A DNA stretch of 7,064 nt from JAJPKE01 sp052143275. GTDB taxonomy: Bacteria; Chloroflexota; Ktedonobacteria; Ktedonobacterales; JADMIN01. A program made the translations under genes and the position numbers. Position 1 is the stretch's first letter. Each line of letters begins with the position of its first letter. The stretch lies in contig JBKQTH010000005.1 of assembly GCA_052143275.1 (NCBI GenBank), positions 1 to 7,064 on the forward strand. Reading direction: 5' to 3'. Shown here piece after piece: positions 1-6,071 of this stretch. The notes beneath the pieces are model-generated. The model saw only the letters and a program-made list of their open reading frames with translations, did no database searches and was not told where the DNA came from.

Positions 1-789
1 GGCGCTGGTCGCCTCGCTGCCGCGCTTGGGATGGACGGCGTAATGGGTGAGCTGCTTCGTGCTGGCCACATGGACCAAGGCGAGGTGGCCCGCCTGCCGT
101 ACCCCGGTCTCATCGCTGTGCAGCACCTGCGTCCGCGAGAGCGCTGCCTTGATCTGGGCTTCCACGGGTTCCAAGGTGACTGCCGCCTGCTGCACCCACT
201 CCACCAGGCTTCCCTGCGACAGTTCCGCCCCGAACACATCGGCCAGCAGGTCGCGGACCCGACCGTAGGGCACCAGCTGCTGCTCCACCAGATAGACACA
301 CAGGGCCCGCACACGCGGTCCATATTGGACCCGGCTCGGAGCGGCAGCAGGAAAGGTGCGAGCGGTCACCACCTGGCAGGCTGGACACTGGACGTGCAGC
401 GCCTGATACTCCGTCTCCACGAGCCGGACAGCAGGCAACTCCTGCACCTTGCGCCGCTCGCGCAGGACCACCGGCGCCGCTGCTTCCAGCGGCTTCTGGC
501 AGCCAGCGCACACCTTGCGCCGGTGCTCGACCACCTCGTCAGGTGTCGCCAGCAGCCGCAGCGTTTCCCCGCGATGCCCAATCTGCCCGCCCGGCTTCTT
601 GCCGCTGCGCCGGCGTAGACTCTTCGTCTTGCGGGTCAGGCCGTCGCCGGACGGCGGCTTGCTGCTGTTATGGCTATCCTTGGCCAGCCGCGCCTGCAGT
701 TCCTGCACACGCACCACCATCACCGTCAATTGCTCCCGCAGCACGGCGTTTTCGGCTTCCAATTCTGCGATCCGCTCCTCTAAAGTCAT
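1..789 (-). CDS. IS66-family transposase (TnpC-like), 3' part beyond the left edge
   Basis: This is the transposase of an IS66-type insertion sequence, a DDE enzyme that cuts and joins element ends. The reading frame is open from the ATG at 789 to base 1 (263 codons, no stop), so the C-terminal part is outside the window. Residues 1-35 form a leucine-zipper-like helix (EERIAELEAENAVLREQL). The family signature DSHNSSKPPSGDG follows at about 41-53, then a basic stretch with KKPGGQIGHRGETL. A zinc-finger region has two CxxC pairs (CAGC and CPAC). Near the end, HSDETGVR carries the first catalytic aspartate of the DDE triad. An in-frame TAG lies four codons upstream (799-801), so 789 is the earliest ATG. 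AGGA at 797-800 sits 7 nt away and can serve as ribosome binding site. No tnpA or tnpB-like ORF lies upstream, which fits the single-gene ISBst12 subgroup. Whether the gene is intact cannot be judged. Confidence 0.95.
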   Translation of the reverse strand, partial: MTLEERIAELEAENAVLREQLTVMVVRVQELQARLAKDSHNSSKPPSGDGLTRKTKSLRRRSGKKPGGQIGHRGETLRLLATPDEVVEHRRKVCAGCQKPLEAAAPVVLRERRKVQELPAVRLVETEYQALHVQCPACQVVTARTFPAAAPSRVQYGPRVRALCVYLVEQQLVPYGRVRDLLADVFGAELSQGSLVEWVQQAAVTLEPVEAQIKAALSRTQVLHSDETGVRQAGHLALVHVASTKQLTHYAVHPKRGSEATSA

Positions 790-998
790 GCCTCCATCCT
801 ATACCCACAGCGCAACTCCGGCTGAACTGTCACCGCTCAGGTACGGGAGCGTAGTAGCAGTTATCATGTTCAGTGCCTTCTTTCGGGAGTTATCGCACCC
901 AAGCAAAGTGCCAGGGTGACTATACATAATCTACCAACGAACGAGTGCAGGTTGCAAGGCTTGTTCGTGCTGTAAATCGATGCCTTTTCGCGTAGATA

Positions 999-1014
999 TA
1001 CAACAATTGTTGTA
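999..1014. repeat. Perfect 16-bp palindrome upstream of recombinase
   Basis: The sequence TACAACAATTGTTGTA equals its own reverse complement and lies 238 bp before the recombinase start. It resembles a dimeric regulator operator. It could also be part of a recombinase attachment site, but its centre (AT) is itself symmetric, which would give no directionality to a serine integrase crossover. The palindrome is certain; its role is inference. Confidence 0.6.
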
Positions 1015-1036
1015 GGGTTTCCTCCACTTTCCCCCA

Positions 1037-1053
1037 ATATCCAAAATGGATAT
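1037..1053. repeat. Inverted repeat, 7-bp arms with a 3-bp spacer
   Basis: ATATCCA (1037-1043) and TGGATAT (1047-1053) are perfect reverse complements separated by AAA. The centre lies about 38 bp from that of the 16-bp palindrome at 999-1014, so the two may form a paired regulatory or attachment region for the recombinase. No function can be assigned from sequence alone. Confidence 0.45.
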
Positions 1054-1187
1054 GTCTACTGACTTATCTCTGAATTCGAGACAATGCTTCCGTTTGGAAA
1101 GTTATTGTAAGGGAGGGCTCGCGTGTACAGGTGTGGCACCCTGGTCAATTGAAAAAGTCGAGTCTTGAATACTCCTGTAATTGATTA

Positions 1188-1215
1188 TTGACTTCGTACT
1201 TACGGGTGCTAAACT
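1188..1215 (+). promoter_or_regulatory. Candidate sigma-70-type promoter for the recombinase
   Basis: TTGACT (1188-1193, 5 of 6 to the -35 consensus) is followed after 16 bp by TAAACT (1210-1215, 4 of 6 to the -10 consensus). Transcription would begin near 1222, about 20 bases ahead of the ribosome binding site at 1241-1245. The arrangement supports the GTG start at 1253 and makes the TTG at 1181 unlikely, since it would lie upstream of the promoter. Prediction by eye only. Confidence 0.5.
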
Positions 1216-1240
1216 TCTAGCAAGGCGACGCACAGTAAAT

Positions 1241-1245
1241 AGGAG
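1241..1245 (+). promoter_or_regulatory. Ribosome binding site that fixes the recombinase start
   Basis: AGGAG lies 7 nt before the GTG at 1253, an ideal spacing. The frame is open further upstream to a TTG at 1181, but no comparable site precedes it. Confidence 0.8.
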
Positions 1246-1252
1246 AAACGAA

Positions 1253-3073
1253 GTGGACCGTGCAGTTATCTACACTAGGGTCAGCACCAAATCACAAGAA
1301 GACGGGTACAGTCTAGAGGCGCAGGAAGATGACGGGCGCAGGTATTGCGAGAAGCAAGGGTACTCGGTGGTAGCGGTTGACTCGGATATCTTTACTGGCT
1401 ATGACTCTTTGGAAGAGCGGAACGGTATGCAGGATGCCATCCAGCGCTTTCGACGTGGTGAGGCAAACGTGCTAGTAATATGGAAGGTAGACCGGGCTGG
1501 ACGCTTCGACATTGATAACTTGTTATTGCTTCGGGATGTGTCTGACGCTGGCGGTAGGCTGGAGTCGGTGGCAGAGGGCGCGATTGAGAACACACAACTA
1601 GGGCGGTTTATGTTGAATGTTCATTCATTCGTGGCTGGCAGTGAGCGAGACGACATCATAAAGCGTACACAAAGGGGGATAACCGGGCGAATCGAGAGCG
1701 GGCGTATTCTGGTCGGCAATGTACCTCTCTATGGGTATCGTTTTGTGGGCGAGCGAAAAGACACATACGAGATAGATTCTGAGTCCGGCTCGGTAGTCCA
1801 GGATATTTACGATAAGGCCGATCTGGGCTGGTCAACACGGCACATCGCCAGGTATCTGAACGAGCAAGGCATTCCTACACCGTCCAAACTACTGAAGCTA
1901 CGCGGTGAACTCCCAGGTAAAAGGCAACTGGCGGAGGTCTGGTCTCGTCAGTCGGTCCTGCAAATTCTTCAGAGTCCAAGTTACGAGGGGAAGCACATTG
2001 CACGACGGCACGAAAAATTAAAGACGAAGGTCAGACTGGAGAATGGACGCCAGAAAACTACGAAGCGTACCCGGATACGGCCAGAGACAGATGAGCGGTG
2101 TGTGACCTTTGCTATCCCGCCCCTTGTGAGTCCTGAGGTATGGGAGAGAGTCCAGCTAAAAGTGAAAGGCCGTCAACTATCACGCAATGGGGTGACCGAC
2201 GAGCCGTTGCTGAACAAGGGTTTTGCCATCTGTGGTGTGTGTGGTGCCAGGATGTCTACAAAGCGAAACGGCTGGGGGAACCGCGTCTACATGTGCTCCC
2301 ACAGGGCTACCACAGAACTGGATGCCAGCAAAGTTTGCCCAGGTAAGAACTTTACGGTGCTTGCAAGTAAGGTAGACGAAGACACCTGGAACCGGGTGAA
2401 GGAACTCATACGCGACAACGAACGATTCCAGCGTCTGATAAAGGGCAAGTCCGCTAAATTGGAGGAACAGCACGCAGAGGCTGTACAAAAGGCAGGGGTG
2501 GTAGCCAGGGAACTCGCGGACATGAGGGCCAAGCAGGCGATGGTGTACGAGCGTATGACCAGAGAGACGGACGATACCATCTACGCCATGCACCGCACAG
2601 AACTCCAAAGGCTGAACGAGAGCATAGTTGAACTGGAAAAGCGCGCAGATGAGGCGCAGACCACCGCAAAAGCGTCACAAGTCAGGCAGGATGGTCATAG
2701 AAGGCTGGTGGAGGCAATAGAAGAAGCCATAGCCCACTATAAGGCTGGCACCCACCCCAACCAGAGCAAGATAAACCCGGAAGTGCTGACCATCCTCCAC
2801 GACGAAACCGAAGAGATAGCGCTTGATTATCTAGGTCGAGAAGAGAAGCGGAGTGTTCTACGGGTGCTAGATGTGAAGGTGCCGATGTACCCCGTAAACT
2901 CCGATTTCGTTAGGAATCATGATCGACGCTGGGACCTTCACTTCTCTGACGGTGCTCTTCGGACAGTAACCGCCAGAGGACCTTCCCGCTTCCTGAGTGT
3001 GGCAGAGTATCAACAAACTCGACATACCGTGGATACTTGTACGCCGCCATCTCTGCTTTGGACCACTCGATAA
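1253..3073 (+). CDS. Large serine recombinase (site-specific integrase/resolvase family)
   Basis: This 606-residue enzyme should cut and rejoin DNA at attachment sites through a covalent serine link, moving the element that carries it. The N-terminal resolvase domain (about 3-145) has YTRVSTKSQ with the nucleophile Ser11, the DGYSLEAQ motif, Arg56 in ERNGM, and WKVDRAGR with Arg81 and Arg84. The Glu131-Arg132 pair precedes the long helix. A recombinase domain (about 155-260) includes GYRF and the segment WSRQSVLQILQSPSYEGKH. A zinc ribbon follows with Cys327, Cys330, Cys348 and Cys362, then a coiled coil (about 400-476). Length is in the normal range for large serine recombinases. The GTG start is chosen for its ribosome binding site and the promoter before it. 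Base composition by eye is nearer 50% GC than its neighbours, fitting transfer. Residues 553-606 overlap the convergent ligase gene, and about the last 36 are antisense to conserved ligase codons, so the tail is probably not native. No directionality factor is visible. Confidence 0.94.
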   Translation: MDRAVIYTRVSTKSQEDGYSLEAQEDDGRRYCEKQGYSVVAVDSDIFTGYDSLEERNGMQDAIQRFRRGEANVLVIWKVDRAGRFDIDNLLLLRDVSDAGGRLESVAEGAIENTQLGRFMLNVHSFVAGSERDDIIKRTQRGITGRIESGRILVGNVPLYGYRFVGERKDTYEIDSESGSVVQDIYDKADLGWSTRHIARYLNEQGIPTPSKLLKLRGELPGKRQLAEVWSRQSVLQILQSPSYEGKHIARRHEKLKTKVRLENGRQKTTKRTRIRPETDERCVTFAIPPLVSPEVWERVQLKVKGRQLSRNGVTDEPLLNKGFAICGVCGARMSTKRNGWGNRVYMCSHRATTELDASKVCPGKNFTVLASKVDEDTWNRVKELIRDNERFQRLIKGKSAKLEEQHAEAVQKAGVVARELADMRAKQAMVYERMTRETDDTIYAMHRTELQRLNESIVELEKRADEAQTTAKASQVRQDGHRRLVEAIEEAIAHYKAGTHPNQSKINPEVLTILHDETEEIALDYLGREEKRSVLRVLDVKVPMYPVNSDFVRNHDRRWDLHFSDGALRTVTARGPSRFLSVAEYQQTRHTVDTCTPPSLLWTTR

Positions 3074-4598
3074 TCTCCTCCGGCGTCGTCCGGCCACGAT
3101 AGGCTTCACGCAATATGATTAGGGCCTTCACCGATTCGCCGCGCCGGGCGTCGGGTATCCCAATGACGCAGGCCTCCTGCACAGCAGGGTGCTTATACAA
3201 CAGCGTCTCTACCTCGGCCGGCCAGACTTTGAATCCCGAGGCGTTGATCATGCGCTTCAGGCGGTCAACATGGAAGAAGTAACCCTCATCATCAAAGTGG
3301 CCGAGATCGCCGGTGCGGAAGAACTGCTTGCCATCCAATGTAACAAATGCCTGCCTGGTATCCTCAGGCCTGTTCCAATAACCTTTGAAGACCTGCGGCC
3401 CAGACAGAATGATCTCGCCGTCCTGGTTCGGCCCCAACTCTTCCAGTGTGCCCGGGTCGATCACCCGAGCGTCCATATCGAAGACCGGTATGCCGAGGCA
3501 TTGCAGCTTGGGACGATCAGAAGGGTTGATATGGCTCTGCGCCATGGTCTCCGAGAGGCCATAGCCCTCGACATAGTGTAGACCGGTCATCTCAAGCAGC
3601 TGGCCGCCTATGGCCGCCGGCAGAGGCGCTCCGCCTCCTCCGATGGCTTCCAGAGTGTGGAGATCATATTCCCCAATTCGGGGGTTTGCCAGAAAGTCGA
3701 CCATCATGGTGCTTATATTGGTCCAGCCGGTACAACCGTAGCGCTGTATCAGGTACGCGGCAGTGTCGCGATTCCAGCGAGTCATCAGTACTGTGGTGGA
3801 GCCAAGATAGATTGGAGCATTCATGCTGCCCTGCATACCGGTCACGTGAAAGAGAGGCAAAGTGGCCAGAACGACGCTCTCCGAAGTGCCCCGGGTCCAG
3901 ACTGCGCCGCCGACGACATTGGCCATGGCGCTTCGGTGAGTGTGCATACATCCCTTGGGCTCGCCGGTGGTGCCTGAAGTATAGACCAGGAGCGCAAGAT
4001 CTCCGGCAGTCGCTACCAGCAGCCCTGGAGCCAGGTTCTCCGAGAGGGCATCCGCCCAGAGGGTCACACCCGCATCGTCGATTCGGCGACGACGTTCACT
4101 GACAACCTCTGGGATGGCAATCTCTATAGAGTCCCCGGCATAATCCGAATAGGCGGCAACTATTATCCGGCGGAGCGCGCCCTCCAGCACGAGCGGAGCG
4201 AGCTGGGGGTAGAGATCCTGTGAAGTAAAGGCAATACTGGCCTGGCTATCTTGGGCGTAATAGCGTAGCTCATTCGTGACATTCAGGGCATTGAGCGGCA
4301 CCACAACAGCATTGGCGCGCAAAATCGCGTAGTAGGCAACGATGAATTGTGGACAATTGTGCATGTAGAGCAGCACACGGTCACCCTGGAGTACGCCAAG
4401 CCGTCTCAGGTAGCCGGACATCAGGTTCACCTGGTCGAGCAGCTCGGAGTAGCTGAGTTCCTGCCCATAGTAAGCAATTGCCGTCTTAGCAGGGTAACGG
4501 GTTGCCGCCACCTCCAAATTGTAGTAGAGGGTTGTTTCAGGCACAGTCAGCGTGCGAGGTACTCGCTCGGGCCAGTAAGCAAAATGCAGATCCGACAT
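2910..4598 (-). CDS. AMP-forming acyl-CoA ligase (fatty-acid/carboxylate--CoA ligase)
   Basis: This cytoplasmic enzyme of 562 residues should activate a carboxylic acid with ATP to an acyl-adenylate, then transfer it to CoA. It has the full set of adenylate-forming motifs: P-loop YTSGTTGEPKG (206-216), GGGGAPLP (about 320-327), YGLSET (346-351), RTGD (428-431), the hinge DRLKRMINASGFKVWPAEVE (445-464), and the catalytic lysine Lys539 in SGSGKVLWRLL. Length is normal for the family. The frame is open 29 codons further, but the ATG at 4598 has a ribosome binding site AGGTGG 7 nt away and begins the conserved region. Overall style is that of medium/long-chain acyl-CoA ligases, yet substrate cannot be fixed; an aromatic or branched acid is equally possible. 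It follows the binding-protein gene by 127 nt on the same strand, so it likely activates an imported compound. Its last codons overlap the recombinase; the 17 residues after WRLL may differ from the ancestral tail. Confidence 0.95.
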   Translation of the reverse strand: MSDLHFAYWPERVPRTLTVPETTLYYNLEVAATRYPAKTAIAYYGQELSYSELLDQVNLMSGYLRRLGVLQGDRVLLYMHNCPQFIVAYYAILRANAVVVPLNALNVTNELRYYAQDSQASIAFTSQDLYPQLAPLVLEGALRRIIVAAYSDYAGDSIEIAIPEVVSERRRRIDDAGVTLWADALSENLAPGLLVATAGDLALLVYTSGTTGEPKGCMHTHRSAMANVVGGAVWTRGTSESVVLATLPLFHVTGMQGSMNAPIYLGSTTVLMTRWNRDTAAYLIQRYGCTGWTNISTMMVDFLANPRIGEYDLHTLEAIGGGGAPLPAAIGGQLLEMTGLHYVEGYGLSETMAQSHINPSDRPKLQCLGIPVFDMDARVIDPGTLEELGPNQDGEIILSGPQVFKGYWNRPEDTRQAFVTLDGKQFFRTGDLGHFDDEGYFFHVDRLKRMINASGFKVWPAEVETLLYKHPAVQEACVIGIPDARRGESVKALIILREAYRGRTTPEEIIEWSKAEMAAYKYPRYVEFVDTLPHSGSGKVLWRLLSEEHRQRSEGPSVDHDS

Positions 4599-4605
4599 GA
4601 GAATT

Positions 4606-4611
4606 CCACCT
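4606..4611 (-). promoter_or_regulatory. Ribosome binding site that fixes the ligase start
   Basis: On the minus strand AGGTGG (5 of 6 to AGGAGG) ends 7 nt before the ATG at 4598. It supports this start over the longer frame beginning at 4685, whose extra 29 residues do not look like part of the family and would include the intergenic stem-loop. Confidence 0.75.
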
Positions 4612-4649
4612 GCTTTCACTCGCAAAGAAGTAGGCCCAGAAGCCACTAC

Positions 4650-4683
4650 GTGCCCACCCGGGAAGAGAATCCCAGATGGGCAC
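4650..4683 (-). repeat. Intercistronic stem-loop between binding-protein and ligase genes
   Basis: GTGCCCA (4650-4656) pairs with TGGGCAC (4677-4683). Inside, GGGA (4660-4663) pairs with TCCC (4670-4673), leaving a 3x3 internal loop and a 6-nt hairpin loop. It starts 42 nt after the binding-protein stop and ends about 51 nt before the ligase start. No run of T follows in the direction of transcription, so it is not a classical intrinsic terminator. In binding-protein operons such hairpins can protect the upstream message and raise binding protein over downstream genes; that role here is inference. Confidence 0.55.
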
Positions 4684-4725
4684 ATTGCTTACATGTCAAC
4701 AGAACGAAGCAGTGTCATACCGTCA

Positions 4726-5994
4726 TCAGAAATTCGACACCTTGGCGGCAGCGCCGGTGAAATCAGGGGTGAGCGGTGAGATATTGCCCACTGCGGTGGC
4801 GCTGATAGAGAAGATGCGGTTGTCCCGTGAAGGTACGCGCTGGTTGGGCGCCGAGCCATAGTGCAATGTCGGCAGCAGTCCACCAACACTCACCGATCCG
4901 AGGGAATTGAAGGCCTTCAGCAGTCCAGCGCGTGAAAGATCACCATCCTGGATGGCCTTGGTCAAGATCGCATCGGTGACTATGGCTTCGGCATAGCCGA
5001 ACTCGAAGAAGCCATTTGGCCCCTGGCCCGGATTATACTGCTGTATGTCTTTCAGCATCTCGACCATGCCCGGCTGCGTGGTGTCGCCCCAGAGCGCTCC
5101 CTGGCCCACCACCCAGGCGTGTGCCGCGAGGAGCTCAGAGAGACCAGGGACTGCCATGAGCTGGGTGGCAAACGCCGGACTCTGCAGAATCCACTGGGGA
5201 GTGTAACCCAGAGCGGCGGCCGTGGCGATAATGCCTGCCGCCGCCGCCGGTACAGCGGTAAGGAAGACATATTGGGCACCGGTCGCCTTAATCTGTGCCG
5301 CCGGCGCGACGAACGTCGTGTCGGTTTCGTTGTAGGTGGCCTCTCCTACATTGTCCATGTGGTAATAGGAGACAGCTTCATTATAGCCGGTCAGCCCATC
5401 CTGGCCATAGCTGTCGTTCTGATAGATGATGGCAGTCTTCGGGTTCTTGATTCCCAACTGATTGACGACATAGTCGAAGGCATTTTCCACCTGCAGCCGG
5501 TAGGGCGTGCCTACCAGGACCATGTATTGCTCGCGGGCCAGATAAGAATCCAGCGTGGCTGCGGAGACCAGCACCTTATCACGAGTGGCCAGAGGTACGA
5601 TTGCCGCAGTAGTCGGCGTGCCCAGGCTCTCGGCAAACATAGCCACGTTGTTTACAATCTCATTGTAGCCCTCGACCTCGAGCGTAGGATCATACTGCGA
5701 ATCTTTCTCATCCAGCACTATTTTGTAGCCATCAATACCACCATTGGCATTGACCGCATCGAAGTAGGTCTCGATGCCTTGCGTCAGCGGTATACCGATC
5801 GGCGCCGCCACCGGCCCCGAGAGTGGCGTGAGAACGCCGAGAGTGATGGTCTTCGTGGAAAGATTCACGCCGGGACCGCCTGTGATCCCGCTTGAAGCAC
5901 CTCCAGAGCCACAACCCGCGACGAACAGACTAAGCATTGCCACTACACCGAGCGCGCTCATTGCGCGGACGCGAAGCGCCGTATGTGTCGCCAT
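4726..5994 (-). CDS. Substrate-binding lipoprotein of a branched-chain amino acid (Liv/HAAT)-type ABC transporter
   Basis: This 422-residue protein should sit outside the membrane, bind a small amino or carboxylic acid, and hand it to the LivH/LivM permease. A basic N-terminus, a hydrophobic segment (about 12-25) and a lipobox VAGC with Cys28 mark a lipoprotein signal peptide; a Gly/Ser-rich linker follows. The mature part has the type-1 periplasmic-binding fold pattern: ITLGVLTPLSGPVAAP (50-65), the ANGGIDGYKIVLDEKDSQYDP region (83-103), IIYQNDSYGQDGL (189-201), and a second lobe with AQYVFLTAVPAAAAGII (240-256). Length is normal. The start ATG at 5994 has a perfect AGGAGG (6000-6005) 5 nt away. 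It lies 77 nt after the permease stop and 127 nt before the ligase. Family members bind leucine, amides, urea, aromatic acids and others, so the ligand is unknown. Confidence 0.94.
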   Translation of the reverse strand: MATHTALRVRAMSALGVVAMLSLFVAGCGSGGASSGITGGPGVNLSTKTITLGVLTPLSGPVAAPIGIPLTQGIETYFDAVNANGGIDGYKIVLDEKDSQYDPTLEVEGYNEIVNNVAMFAESLGTPTTAAIVPLATRDKVLVSAATLDSYLAREQYMVLVGTPYRLQVENAFDYVVNQLGIKNPKTAIIYQNDSYGQDGLTGYNEAVSYYHMDNVGEATYNETDTTFVAPAAQIKATGAQYVFLTAVPAAAAGIIATAAALGYTPQWILQSPAFATQLMAVPGLSELLAAHAWVVGQGALWGDTTQPGMVEMLKDIQQYNPGQGPNGFFEFGYAEAIVTDAILTKAIQDGDLSRAGLLKAFNSLGSVSVGGLLPTLHYGSAPNQRVPSRDNRIFSISATAVGNISPLTPDFTGAAAKVSNF

Positions 5995-6071
5995 GAATTC
6001 CTCCTATTGAAATAGCTCATCAGTGAGTAAAGCTGATCGGCGCCACTAGCTGGCATATCCGACCTCGTTGT

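Larger units (their letters stand above)
790..1252. other. Gene-free gap: IS66 right end and recombinase upstream region
   Basis: No convincing gene lies in these 463 bases. The left part must contain the right-hand end of the IS66 element, but the exact terminus cannot be fixed because the partner inverted repeat is outside the window. AGTTATC occurs at 859-865 and 888-894, and AGTGCC at 872-877 and 907-912; these spaced direct repeats could be subterminal transposase-binding sequence. The stretch from about 920 is visibly more AT-rich than the IS. It holds an imperfect inverted repeat (937-946 with 959-968, 8 of 10 pairs), a perfect 16-bp palindrome, a 7-bp-arm inverted repeat, and a promoter-like sequence before the recombinase. 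Confidence 0.6.

Noticed and set aside
31..618. 195-codon plus-strand open frame
   Set aside because: Lies opposite the IS66 transposase frame, which has clear family motifs; the plus-strand product shows no recognisable domain.
1046..1168. 40-codon plus-strand ORF starting MDMSTDLSLNSRQ
   Set aside because: No ribosome binding site, overlaps the inverted repeat at 1037-1053, and its composition gives no sign of coding.
3061..3090. Possible terminator after the recombinase (CCGG...CCGG)
   Set aside because: Stem is only 4 bp, there is no T-run, and the bases are ligase coding sequence.
3189..4102. Several plus-strand open frames of 106-138 codons
   Set aside because: All lie opposite the complete ligase gene and show no domain of their own.
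4345..4358. Inverted repeat AATTGT-GG-ACAATT resembling lac operator half-sites
   Set aside because: Falls inside conserved ligase codons far from any start; probably chance.
5119..5895. 258-codon plus-strand open frame
   Set aside because: Entirely antisense to the binding-protein gene, which has signal peptide, lipobox and ribosome binding site; a GC-driven shadow.
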